From assembly GCA_030247855.1 (NCBI GenBank), contig JAPDRN010000142.1:19938-83937 (forward strand): a stretch of 64,000 bases of DNA. Direction: 5' to 3'. This document shows positions 31,301-40,901 of the stretch, one piece after another. Position 1 is the stretch's first letter; each line of letters begins with the position of its first letter. The stretch comes from Knufia peltigerae. Its lineage: Eukaryota > Ascomycota > Eurotiomycetes > Chaetothyriales > Trichomeriaceae. The notes under the pieces were generated by a model, which had not been told where the DNA came from, ran no database searches, and worked only from the letters and a program-made list of their open reading frames with translations. The position numbers and the translations under genes were made by a program.

Positions 31301-34075
31301 GCGAAGATCAAGACGACTGCTGCCTCGTCCAACCCAACAGCGTTTAGTGTTTTGATCCAGAAACTGCAGGATTTGCTTAGCCGTGCTGAACATTTCGAGG
31401 TATTGACGGTCAACAACAATGCTTCAGAAAATAGCAGGAGTAGCTCGACGTCCATGCTTTCTCGCCAGCTACGGTTAAGACTCTCTGCAGACGCTAACAG
31501 CGACATACCCCCTACATATCGCGAGATGATTGTCTCTATACATGCTATTGCGACCTTCAAAGCTTTGGACGACTATTTGCGTCCACGTTTCAGCATCTCT
31601 GATCGACCCGCTTCGGCCCAACGACGCAGAGATATGCTACAGCAATTGGCCAAGGCCCGTCTTGCACATCTGTCCGGGGCTGCAGAATCAGGATTACTGT
31701 CTCCTTTTGGGCAAGAATTGGGTTCTCCGTTACCTCCAAGCGAGGCTCGATCTGCTTCTCGTCTGTCTTCCCGGACCAAGCAGCATGCTGACGACAACGA
31801 GAAGCCGGCGGAGGAAAAGGCAGCAGAGCAACCAAAGAATCAGCGCTCTGGTCGACGGAGTCAAGCGTCCTCGTCCAAGCAACAACCTCATGTTCCAGAG
31901 CCGAGTACCGAAGAAGAGACTGCAAAACTGGAATGCGCGGACGAGAGAGTTCTCGATGATGAAGACACTGCTGGAGGTGAAGACGAAAATGCTCTGGAGG
32001 CCTTCGTTGATGGTATGGAAGAGGATATGTCTGAAGAGGATATGCCTGAACCCGGTGCTGTCAACATGGAAGTCGGGTCTACCGGAAAGGTTACAGCTCG
32101 TCAAGAAGATGGGACACGGGTCTATACTCCACAGCCAGGAACCCCAGTTCCAGGAACAACCCGCCCTCCTTCTTCAGGACAGTCGCCAGGACCATTGCCA
32201 GCTGCGGGCACACGTCAGTCGTATGCGGCAGCACTTGCTGCAACCCCGCAAGATTGGCACATTGAATTCAGCATTGATGGAAAAGCAATTCCCAACAACA
32301 CAACAATCTATCGAGCGGTCCACCACAATCGTGACCAACCACGAGATCCTTCATCTCGCAGCGTCTGGTCTGGAATACATACTGTGAAATTCAGAAAGGT
32401 TCGGGGTCCTCCTCCTGACACATCCAATCTCTCTTCGCCAAATGAAACGGAAAAGCAGGGCAGTGACGGCCTACCAGCATCACTTGATGGGCATCCTGTT
32501 ACGTCGTCGATCCTTGCTTTGCTCCGAATCCTGCACGAGCTGAACGCAAACCTGGACGAAATCAAGGAAGACATGAGTCAGACTGGCATTGAAGTCTACA
32601 AAGAGCCGCTTGCATCATTCATCAACACCAAGCTCACCGCTAAGATGAACAGACAACTCGAAGAACCACTAATCGTCGCTAGCAACTGTCTGCCTGACTG
32701 GAGTGAAGATCTTGCGAGATCATTCCCATTTTTGTTCCCTTTCGAAACTCGACATCTCTTTTTGCAGTCAACCTCATTTGGGTACTCACGCTCAATGATT
32801 CGATGGCAGAACAATCAATCCGAGAACGATGAACGTCAAGATCGCCGTCGGGATGACCGTCCTATTTTGGGTCGACCTCAGCGCCAGAAGGTTCGCATAT
32901 CCCGCCATCGTATCTTGGAGTCTGCCATGAAGGTTATGGACATGTATGGCGCCTCTCCAAGCGTCCTGGAAGTCGAATATTTCGAAGAGGTTGGTACTGG
33001 TCTCGGCCCAACACTTGAGTTCTATTCGACTGTGTCTAAAGAGTTCTCCAAAAAGAAGTTGAAGATGTGGAGAGAGAACGATTCAGCGGCTACGGACCAG
33101 TTTGCTTTCGGAAAGAATGGCCTCTTCCCAGCGCCTATGAGCGAGGCAGATACTCACACAGACGCGGGCAAGAAGCTGTTGTTGCTCTTCAAAACTCTCG
33201 GAAAATTTGTGGCCCGGTCGATGCTCGATTCCAGAATCATCGATATCTCTTTCAGCCCGACATTCTTTCGAGTGGGAGGCATATCCAACGTAGCTCCATC
33301 GATTGGTCTGCTGCGTACTGTCGACCAGGATCTTGCAAATTCCCTCGCGCAATTACAACAATATGTGAAGGCTAAGACCAAAATCGAACTCGATGCATCT
33401 TTGACAGAGTTGGAAAAGGCAAATAACATAGAGAACCTTACCATTCGAGGAGCAAAGGTTGAAGATATGATGCTCGACTTCACTCTCCCTGGGTACCCAA
33501 GCATTGATCTGCGTGAGAAAGGCTCTGATATCAGTGTCACCACGGAAAATGTACAAGACTACATCGACCAGGTATTGGACATGAGTCTTGGACGAGGAGT
33601 ACGATCACAAATCGAGGCATTCCAGACAGGGTTCTCGCAAGTGTTCTCGTTCACCACCCTCAAAGCTTTCACGCCGGACGAACTGGTCATGCTATTTGGG
33701 CGTGTCGAAGAGGACTGGTCGATGGAGACTCTGACGGACTCAGTCAAAGCAGACCACGGCTTCAACATGGATAGCAAGAGTGTCAAGAATCTCTTGCAGA
33801 CAATGTCGGAACTCAATCCGGCTCAACGACGAGATTTCTTACAGTTTGTCACCGGTAGTCCCAAGCTTCCTATCGGCGGATTTAAGAGTCTTACACCAAT
33901 GTTCACCGTCGTGTGCAAGCCAAGTGAGGCGCCCTACACATCAGACGACTATTTGCCCAGTGTCATGACTTGTGTCAACTATTTGAAATTGCCCGACTAC
34001 AGCAGTCAGGCCGTGCTAAAGAAAAGATTATTTGTTGCTATCCGAGAAGGACAGGGTGCTTTCCACTTATCCTAG
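28400..34075 (+). CDS. UFD4: UFD4/TRIP12-type HECT E3 ubiquitin ligase
   Basis: E3 ligase of the ubiquitin-fusion degradation and N-degron pathways. Single exon of 1891 residues, somewhat longer than yeast Ufd4. Residues 1-250 are basic, disordered and nuclear-like (RKRKASSRR, RRQKKRLAKK). Armadillo-type repeats begin near residue 270 (MQMVALEELSNLLLVSNEDN) and run to about 740. A long acidic run of Asp and Glu is centred at about residue 810. The HECT domain fills the last 380 residues; LPSVMTCVNYLKLPDYS places the catalytic cysteine at residue 1858, and the protein ends GQGAFHLS. No introns are needed and the frame is intact. Confidence 0.97.
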   Translation: MSRRVTRSSVRLAAEAAAPDSSIDQPTHPPPSASRKRKASSRRTSDPVEQPDETSPSSTRRGGKRQKLTESESTVAQPSSKSSRRRGPANEPEMSNNGFVNSRTMDMNKLADRFSSSSKYTDESIKQTSSKSASRRPSSRGNKKSPPGIVASISNSGPLLTTSTDASPPGSVPAPRRQKKRLAKKDQDVAMKDDEEENEKTGRDTTPPPHRPNDDSIDEDDQSGMDDDDGPDPFSAALFGSGRGPSGLSNTLRALSGMMSGMSSRLRDILNNLRQVDNPTMQMVALEELSNLLLVSNEDNLSGQFSPDPYVKELVALMQPNPLTGEENPEMMLLACRCIANLMEAMRGSVANVVYGGAVPVLCQKLLDIQYIDVAEQALSTLSKISVDFPASIVREGGLTACLQFLDFFATGTQRTAVTTAANCCRNIPHDSFPVIRDVMPILLNVLSSHDQKVVEQGCLCVTRVIDSFKRSPDKLEQLVDPPLLRAILGLLLPGTTNLIGANIHTEFLRVLAIVARASPRLSTELLKMNVVDTLYQILTGVSPPSETADAASKIDSVVIMQALIHRPREQIFETLNVICELLPLPKFEDDSAFDGYDDMEGDFSGDDETPTESSRTEQRIRLLEGCKDETRRFAMILLPTLTDAYSSTVNLTVRQKVLVAQLKILCNLETSVIEDALRPVPYASFLASILSQEDHPSLVMFALQASVLLFDKLEGIYQYQFHREGVISEIKKLASRTLEKDRKLSHGSTTEPSGEAEGSSESKTASSAQNYKGDEANRELEDDEDEDLDQDVEEHGDDEDEDEDGDEDDNDEDQDEDDMAARHDHDMDDSQSSDSSDDNELTSPLTASGLSDLVITRAKNFLEKYDTAKGKEMKEKASKIREDLHKLATDIDSYYQQNPQVESSNQLFKRLASYFDGDALESITSSELLDSGVIRALVEALSGDAPGSPSAARTHFISAFMESINEAKIKTTAASSNPTAFSVLIQKLQDLLSRAEHFEVLTVNNNASENSRSSSTSMLSRQLRLRLSADANSDIPPTYREMIVSIHAIATFKALDDYLRPRFSISDRPASAQRRRDMLQQLAKARLAHLSGAAESGLLSPFGQELGSPLPPSEARSASRLSSRTKQHADDNEKPAEEKAAEQPKNQRSGRRSQASSSKQQPHVPEPSTEEETAKLECADERVLDDEDTAGGEDENALEAFVDGMEEDMSEEDMPEPGAVNMEVGSTGKVTARQEDGTRVYTPQPGTPVPGTTRPPSSGQSPGPLPAAGTRQSYAAALAATPQDWHIEFSIDGKAIPNNTTIYRAVHHNRDQPRDPSSRSVWSGIHTVKFRKVRGPPPDTSNLSSPNETEKQGSDGLPASLDGHPVTSSILALLRILHELNANLDEIKEDMSQTGIEVYKEPLASFINTKLTAKMNRQLEEPLIVASNCLPDWSEDLARSFPFLFPFETRHLFLQSTSFGYSRSMIRWQNNQSENDERQDRRRDDRPILGRPQRQKVRISRHRILESAMKVMDMYGASPSVLEVEYFEEVGTGLGPTLEFYSTVSKEFSKKKLKMWRENDSAATDQFAFGKNGLFPAPMSEADTHTDAGKKLLLLFKTLGKFVARSMLDSRIIDISFSPTFFRVGGISNVAPSIGLLRTVDQDLANSLAQLQQYVKAKTKIELDASLTELEKANNIENLTIRGAKVEDMMLDFTLPGYPSIDLREKGSDISVTTENVQDYIDQVLDMSLGRGVRSQIEAFQTGFSQVFSFTTLKAFTPDELVMLFGRVEEDWSMETLTDSVKADHGFNMDSKSVKNLLQTMSELNPAQRRDFLQFVTGSPKLPIGGFKSLTPMFTVVCKPSEAPYTSDDYLPSVMTCVNYLKLPDYSSQAVLKKRLFVAIREGQGAFHLS

Positions 34076-35003
34076 TGGCGACAAAAACATATTCTAGCCG
34101 CTGACAAAAGCGCCCCATGCTTGGAGAATTCGGTTGCAGCAGGGCTAGAACAGCGTGGGGGTGCTTGTGATTTGCCTGATGGCGTGAGGGGCTCAGCGAG
34201 CTGGTGAGACGAGGTCGAGATGAAGAAGTTGCGTCGCAGTAATTGAAATACTGCTTTTTGATAAATTGCACGAAGGATTCAAATGGGACAAGGCGTTTGA
34301 GACCAGTGCATTGATTGCATTAGGCACGGAGTTTTCGGGTCACTAATTCCATTCCCTCCTAAAGCAAAGGGTTGGACGTTTGTTAGGACTGGGGCAACAG
34401 ATGACGAGCGGAAGGTCTCGACGATGGTCAATAGGATCGTGTGTGTCCTGTTTTTTTCTATTTTGCCCCCAATTCCCCAATGATCATGAGAAAACCAGCA
34501 CAGAGAAAGTATGAATATTCCCCTTCATAGCAGTCATAGTACCCTCACTATGTACCTATTCAATGACCCCCAAATGATGAACACGAACGTCAAAACATGA
34601 AATCCTTTCTTCTTTCGTGTCCAGTTCGTTGAATTGTAAAGACATGCCAAGTACGGAGTAGGTGGACGATGATATGTAATCAGCAATGTGCCACGTATCG
34701 CATAAAAGAAGGGCGAGCTTAAGCTAATCTAGTGTAGAGAGGTAACAGCGCATATTTGTCTAGTTCCCAACGCCCGCCCTCTTTTTTCTTATACCATGTT
34801 GAGTGAGTGAACCCCGACCAACCAAAATCCGGAGGGAGGAGGGAGGCTTGCATGCAGGCAGACCTTGCTTGTTGTGGGGGAAGTCGGGTCCTACTACTCG
34901 CCAGAGAAGGGAAACTTGCAACTATGGGGGGGAGGGGGGGAAGTTTTCTTCTTCTGGGTTGGTCCGCTCTCTTTTTTTTTATTTTTCTTCTCGCAAGGTC
35001 ATT
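34076..35003. other. Intergenic region between convergent genes
   Basis: 3' ends of UFD4 and of the membrane-protein gene. One TACGGAGTA at 34652-34660 and several T- or G-runs; no gene seen. Confidence 0.5.
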
Positions 35004-36044
35004 TCAAGAGTAGCGAGACGAAACAGGTGGGAGAGTCTGGGTCGGTCTCTGGATGTCGACATCACTACCACCACCACCACCACCACCACCACCACCACCA
35101 GCAACGTCGTACCAACCCTGAGTCCGGCCCGGACCTTGTTGTTGTTGTTGGTGGTGGTGGTGCCAATTGCCATCCGTGACGGCGGTGCCCGAACCAGAAC
35201 CTGTCCTTGTCCTCTCACCTCTACGACCGCCGTGGTGACTTGGTTTCTGCCGTGCCTTCATCGACAGGGATCTGCCTAGACTCATGGCTCTGGTGGTGTT
35301 GGAGCGTGCCCGTCCGGGCGGCACGGTCGGTGCCGAGTCGGACGACAATGATCGCGGGAGAGAAAACTGAGCCAGTTTCTCCGACTGTACGCGCCTGATG
35401 ATGCTGTGGCGCCTGAGGTTGCGCAGGGCGATGAGAAACAGGGCAAAGTGGCACAGCCAGACGGCGGCGCCAAAGACGATCCCGGCCAGCTGCAGGCGGC
35501 CCACGATGTACAAGACGGGCTGGCACTCTCGGGCGAAGACGTTGAGCATGGTGTCGCAAGGCACGCCGCCCGACTGGGTGCGCGTGGCGGGGCGCCAGAA
35601 GCGGAACAGCGAGCCGTATGCGGCCAGGATGAGGGAGGCGAACAGGGTGGCCAGGATCAGCGCGGACGACAGCGCGTGGAGGATGAGCGGCAAGGGTCTG
35701 CCGCCGGCGGTGACTGCCTCCGCGGGTCCTCGTTGCCGACGGGTGGTGCGGTTGTGGACGAGCGTGGCGGCGTGGTAGACCAAGGCAAAGACAAGAGGGC
35801 CCAGGGGCATGCCGTCCGTCCAGTCGCCTCGATTGGGGCCGGTGTTGTGGAAGAAATTGCTGTTCCAGTGTGGGATGGCGGCCGCGAAGAGAGAGGTGGC
35901 GAGGAGGCTGGCCACGAGACTCGCCATGTGGAGCGTGCTGGTGAGGTGTTTGCGAAACATGCGTGGTCCGGGTCGAGGACGCTCTTCAAACATGTCGTAG
36001 GAGGAGGGGTAGGTTGCAACGGGAATGCGTTCCTTCGTGAGCAT
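35004..36044 (-). CDS. Four-helix membrane protein of unknown function
   Basis: 346 residues in one exon. Hydrophobic segments near residues 35-58, 80-97, 118-146 and 176-208 suggest four membrane spans. The C-terminal third is cytoplasmic-like: it is Arg/Ser-rich (SLPRSLSSDSAPTVPPGRAR) and ends in homopolymers of His, Gln (HHHHQQQQQ) and about 11 Gly, then SDVDIQRPTQ. The overall plan recalls fungal MARVEL-like or integral membrane hypothetical proteins, but no family was recognised. Translated homopolymers come from trinucleotide repeats in the DNA and may vary in length between strains. Confidence 0.7.
   Translation of the reverse strand: MLTKERIPVATYPSSYDMFEERPRPGPRMFRKHLTSTLHMASLVASLLATSLFAAAIPHWNSNFFHNTGPNRGDWTDGMPLGPLVFALVYHAATLVHNRTTRRQRGPAEAVTAGGRPLPLILHALSSALILATLFASLILAAYGSLFRFWRPATRTQSGGVPCDTMLNVFARECQPVLYIVGRLQLAGIVFGAAVWLCHFALFLIALRNLRRHSIIRRVQSEKLAQFSLPRSLSSDSAPTVPPGRARSNTTRAMSLGRSLSMKARQKPSHHGGRRGERTRTGSGSGTAVTDGNWHHHHQQQQQGPGRTQGWYDVAGGGGGGGGGGGSDVDIQRPTQTLPPVSSRYS
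35058..35101. repeat. (CAC)n/(GGT)n trinucleotide microsatellite in coding sequence
   Basis: About a dozen CAC units on the + strand, read as GGT (Gly) codons on the minus strand inside the membrane-protein gene. A TTG/GTG-rich stretch at 35140-35163 encodes the neighbouring Gln and His runs. Confidence 0.8.
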
Positions 36045-38105
36045 CTTTGCGTCGTGCGTCGTGGATCAAGAATAGATGCCCAGATTTTTGATGAGTAAGG
36101 GGTTCAACATGTACGGTTCGAATGGGCGGGTCGACAGTTGCGTGACAATGTTGATGGGCAAGACAGTGACGATCCCCCACAACAAGGTTCAAGGTCCGGA
36201 AGATTAGAGAGGTCTGAACGGCGAAGACACCAGATATAGGTAGCGCGCGCGGGACGTTACAGTTGGCAGGGGGTTTGGGATGAGGCTCTGAGACAGATAC
36301 AGAGACTTGCGGTGTAGAGGAAGTAGTAGCCGTTGGTGGTGTATGGTGTGTGGTAATGGCCTGAGAGGGATGGATATAGTTCGGTCACCACCTATTTACC
36401 TGCATACATATGCGGGATCGGTCGGGGCCAGAGGGGCTATGCCTGGATTGTCGTTATTGGATATCCGTCGTCGTGAGATGCGTGCGCCAAAATGCAATGC
36501 GAGGCGAGACGTAGTTGTTGATCCTGATGGTCAAAAAGAGTGAGGCGAGTAGGCGAGGGCGATTGTCCTTCAGGGTCTCGACGATCGATCAGTCAACCTT
36601 GTCCTGCAAGTAATCCCTTCGCCAGGAAGGATTGATAAGGATAAAAGACGAAGTACAAAGTAGAAGGAGTGGAAGAAGAGAAGAAACAAACACAGAAGAT
36701 GCACTGCAAACCTGTAGTCGTAGAGAAGAGAGTGAGTGAGATTAAAGGAAAGGAAAAGAAAGGCTGAAGAGATCCAGAGTAGAAAGGAATTCTACCAGTT
36801 GCAAGGACAAGAAAGAGAGGTACGTGTGTGTCGTGGCTCTGGCCTCGGTTCTTGTGGTTGATCACCTACTCACACTCACAGCGATAGGCTCATGAAAGAG
36901 GCGTATTCGTAATTGCCATTGCGGATGTGCGAGAGCCGTGGAAAACCTGAGACGGTTGATGAAAGAAAGAGGAGCCATCTGTAACGAGGGTCGAATCATG
37001 CGCGAAGTCCTCGCGAGAAGCTGAAACACCAAAGTGTTGGAAATCGTCAATCCATGTCTGCCTTTGATACAAGCGAGATGGCCGTTGATTGGCCATTTCC
37101 CCCTGTGATCAGTTCAATTTGTACATGCTGGGATTACGAATAACTGTCTTGGGTGAAGAATACGGAGCATTGGGACAGGTTACGAGAACTCACCCGTCTG
37201 TCTCTGGGATGGTGAGGCTCTCTCTCTCAACTACGATAGCCACCCCCTTCGCATATGGAAACCCTCAATACTCCGTAGTCACCTAATACTTGTCCTATTG
37301 TTGGCCCTTCGCATTCCCCGAACCATGACCGGTGAGCTAAACAGGTTCCTCAGACCCTAGTTACACAACAAGTAACAAACTGCCAATGAATCCCTCTGGA
37401 CACCCCAGTCAAATAGCATCGTCAACCCCCCCCCCCGTAAGCATGCCTCAAGCGACCTTGCATTGCCTTGGAAAGATCAGTCTCGTCGTAAAAGACTCGG
37501 TAAAGCCCTTTACACCCTAGTAGTCGCAACTAGGCCTTCCCTAGAACCTAGTCACACTCCAGACAAGCCTCCATGCTCCGCTCTTAGGTTCCGGTCGATC
37601 CTTAACAAGGCTTATCCTCCTCCGTGTTCCTAATCATGGGCTGGACTCTGTCGGGCAGCAAACACCCTAGTCGTCTGGCGCCTTGTCCAGGCTGGAAGGC
37701 ACAAATTATAATCCCACCACCAGGGTAGATTAACCGCGAACAAGGGTATCGCTTAACCACTCTTTCGCACGCTGTTCCTTGCCGCTTGGCAGCTGGCAGT
37801 GGGGGTGGACTGCCCCCCCGTGGCACACACCGGTATTGACGCATCAGAGACTTCTTCACACCCGACATGAGCTGTGGATGATTGCCGCCGCTGCAAGGTT
37901 GTAAAAGCGAAATGCAGGACTTTTGGTCACAGGTCCCAGGAAAAATGCCCCTCCCATTCCCCGGTTCGAGTCAGGCGGCGCAGAGGTATCCGCAATACGC
38001 TGTTGGGTCGATATCATATGCTTGGGAAACTCTCGTCCTTCATCTATTAAACTTTGTTGTTCTGTTGCATTAGTAGACCAACTGCCGACCTGAGATCGAT
38101 TCCAG
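36045..38105. other. Gene-poor region
   Basis: 2 kb with no recognised gene. It has a purine-rich tract at about 36,640-36,800, a run of C near 37,426-37,437 and one TACTCCGTA (37269-37277). A tRNA-like GGTTCGAGTC at about 37,962 has no matching stem. Confidence 0.4.
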
Positions 38106-38524
38106 ATGGCGCCTGCTACCATTAAACTTCGAGATCCTCCCGAAGAGGTTCGGCAGAAGCTGGGCTTGAGTAAACAACAGTTCGACAATTTCAAGACGTT
38201 CGTCCCGACTCTGCTCGTGGACTCTCAGCCTCACCTCTCTAACCTTGTTGTAGTTATGCCCTGAACGTGCATCGAGAGTACTGTGCAGGCCATCCACATT
38301 CCAGCTGGGCTAACCAAGAGACCGTGTGGTCATCCATTCCCGAGTCCGAGAAGCAGCAAGTCATTCAGATGCTGAAAACCATGTGCATCGACAGAAGACT
38401 TTTTCCGCCGGGATTTGATAGAACCCTTTTCGAATCCGGTTGTGAGCAGAGACTGCATCAATGCCGTAGAACCTGGCAGCAGACGGGAAGAACACGAGGC
38501 AGGGGTGCAAGAGCAGGTGCTTAG
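38106..38524 (+). CDS. Small two-exon hypothetical protein
   Basis: Exons 38106-38197 and 38254-38524 give 120 residues. The 56-nt intron starts GTTCGT, a weak donor, and has CTCTAACC and TTGTAG. The join reads KQQFDNFKTYALNVHREYCA. The protein starts MAPATIKLRDPPEEVRQKLG, has a Trp/Glu-rich middle (SSWANQETVWSSIPESEKQQ) and a basic C-terminus (GRTRGRGARAG). Composition and splice frame look genuine, but I recognise no domain and it might be a fragment of a larger former gene. Confidence 0.4.
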
Positions 38525-40901
38525 GACGATGACCCTCGAGAGGGCTCTTCTCGATAGAAGCCAGGTAAACCGCAGCTTGTGCCGACAACAGCCGAATCCT
38601 TTCGTCGAACCTTGGTCAACACTTACCATTGCCTAGCCTTATATCAAGATACATGAAAGGTGCCACACTGCCGCAGCCGATTGTCAGAAACACTTGAAGT
38701 TTGAGAAGTGATCACCATCACTTGGCTCGAGCTACTGGGGAGCTGAAATAGATGTTGCGTGGTGAAGATTGGAGAGAGAGGAGAAGAAAGGAAGAGAAAA
38801 GAGTGCATAACCGGCCATCTTATATACCAACCGAACGTTGTAAAAGAAAAGAACCCCGGTCTCACGGCGTAACAAATCAGGATGGGAGAGCCATGTTAGC
38901 CGTGGGTGATGCATGGGGGTTGAAGATCATGGGAGGAGATAGGAGACGTGAGGTGCAAGGGACCGACATACGGCTACACCCAAGAAGGCCCTGCAGAAGC
39001 GATGGTGACTGGATGACTGCATGGGAGCGCAAGAGGAAAGTACGACATGGTGGGATCGTTTGGCCAGCATCCGTGGCCCGCTTAACCACCGCTTGCAGCC
39101 GTGTGTGGCACTTTTTGGACTTGACGGGCGAGGTGCATGTCATGCTGGCTCTCCAATTTAGAGCGCCCGGGCTTGCTGGGCTCTACCGGGATCTTCCTGT
39201 CTGGGCTGTCGGTGTTGAGGAGGCTTGGTTTCGGCCACTGCTAAATGATTAGCGGGACAGCTGTGGTGCGGACTTGAGGAGGATTGTTCATACGCACACA
39301 CACACACACTTACACATACATCCATGGTCATCGTGAGATAGTCTTCAACGAGGACCCGGTTGACGAATCAATGACCCTTAATCATGATGGGTAAAGGGTG
39401 AGCAGTGCAACAGTTGGACTCTATCTAGTCGAGACAAATCTGCCGATTTAATTTTTGCTTCTGCCAGCGCCATGCACAGTACTCAGCATGGTGCACCTCG
39501 TTCGGCAACTGGAGCTGCCGGCGCCATGCTGCAGAATACATGGGATTTGTCTGAAACGAATCCGTTTGAGAGCGCGCAAAACAAAAGCTGATGCTCCTAA
39601 AAGGGTGATCTTTGCAAAGTATTGACGAGCCCTGAGATCGAAAATGCAACGGCAATCTCGTGTCTGACGCTGGTTTGGCCGAATGCTATTCAATAACCTT
39701 GGAGCCCCGATCTGCCGATGAAATTCAAACATAGAGGCCTCAATGAGGACAGTGTTTATGTTGAGAGCAGCCAAATCAGGTGCGCCGTTTGGTTTCCGGG
39801 GCACCTCTGTATCAAAATGGATAGGTTACGCAGCCTTTCCAATGTACAGTAGTGTTTGCTCAGCCCCAGGCCCAGCAACAGGCCTATAGCTGCCGACGGA
39901 ATACTGTCTTGTGTGTTCCCGGATTATAGTCCAATTCTCCGTACTGTGTTGACTGGCCAGCACTCAGTCGGCGCACCAGGCTAACAGCAAATAGCTCCAG
40001 GCGGGAAAGCTAGCACTTTCTCGGCGATTGGACACCTGGAAGATCTTCAAGACCCCTGCTAGGAACACCTGTAATCGACAAGATGCCGTACAACTCTGCT
40101 AACTTAGTCTTGAGACCAGGTTCAATGGTTGCCGCCACGTCCGGATGGGTGTCGATTAGCGCATTCTTGTACTCCCACACTGTGTACCTGTATCGATGAG
40201 ATAAGAGCAGGGCACATGAAGGATAAGCAAGCACCCGGCAAAAGATGACCCTGTAATCGATCAGACTGATCCAAAGGTGAACAATCGAAGAACCTGCCGG
40301 GACATGATTAAGCTTGGAGATGAACCAGGTACAGCGACGGAGAACTGTATGTATTGTGACTGCAGAGTCAGTCAGCAACATTTACCCAGCAGAAGGGTAA
40401 CGACGGGGACATACCGAAGAATATCGCTCCGTATATCTCTAGCAACGCGAATAGCAGTTCCATATACGGAGTAGTCGCAGGTAGGTAGTGCAGACACTTC
40501 GATTGATTTACCCCCGTCCATCCGTACGTAGTGCGTAGGTGAGGGCAGTACTCGTACTCGTATAGTTCCATTCGGCGGCCCGGAGTAAAATGACGCCGCG
40601 GCCAGTGACGCAACTGCGATTTTCATCTCATCCTCATAGTTTTCCCACTCAAAGGCACATGCCCATCCACTTACCACCCAAGATTTTGTCTCATTCTACG
40701 CAGGCATTGTTTATGAAACAGCGCACAGCAGTAATATTAATATTTCATCCGTTTTGTCAACTAATGTCAATTACACCTAAAGTCTGCTTGTTCCCAGCCG
40801 CCGGCCACCAACTGCGACCGAGAGCCTCTTCCGCTTCCCCCGAGTCTACCTCACCTTCTGCGCTGCATTGTATCCGAGTATCATGAACCCTGCCAACTGC
40901 C
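38525..40901. other. Gene-poor region upstream of the glucosyltransferase
   Basis: Holds a CA-repeat microsatellite (39293-39310), a TACGGAGTA copy (40465-40473) and several unsupported open frames (38752-39252 plus, 39448-39804 minus, 40010-40677 minus). None has a known domain, so none is called. The last 200 bp are the promoter/leader of the next gene. Confidence 0.4.

Noticed and set aside
37950..37985. tRNA-like T-loop sequence GGTTCGAGTC
   Set aside because: The flanking bases do not pair as a T stem, and no anticodon arm or acceptor stem is present.
38752..39252. 166-codon open frame on the plus strand
   Set aside because: No domain, basic and low-quality composition, and no conserved feature; likely chance.
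40010..40677. Minus-strand frames that might form a two-exon gene
   Set aside because: The best splice pair changes frame and soon meets a stop; the area also contains repeated CTCGTA/TACGGAGTA-type motifs typical of noncoding DNA here.
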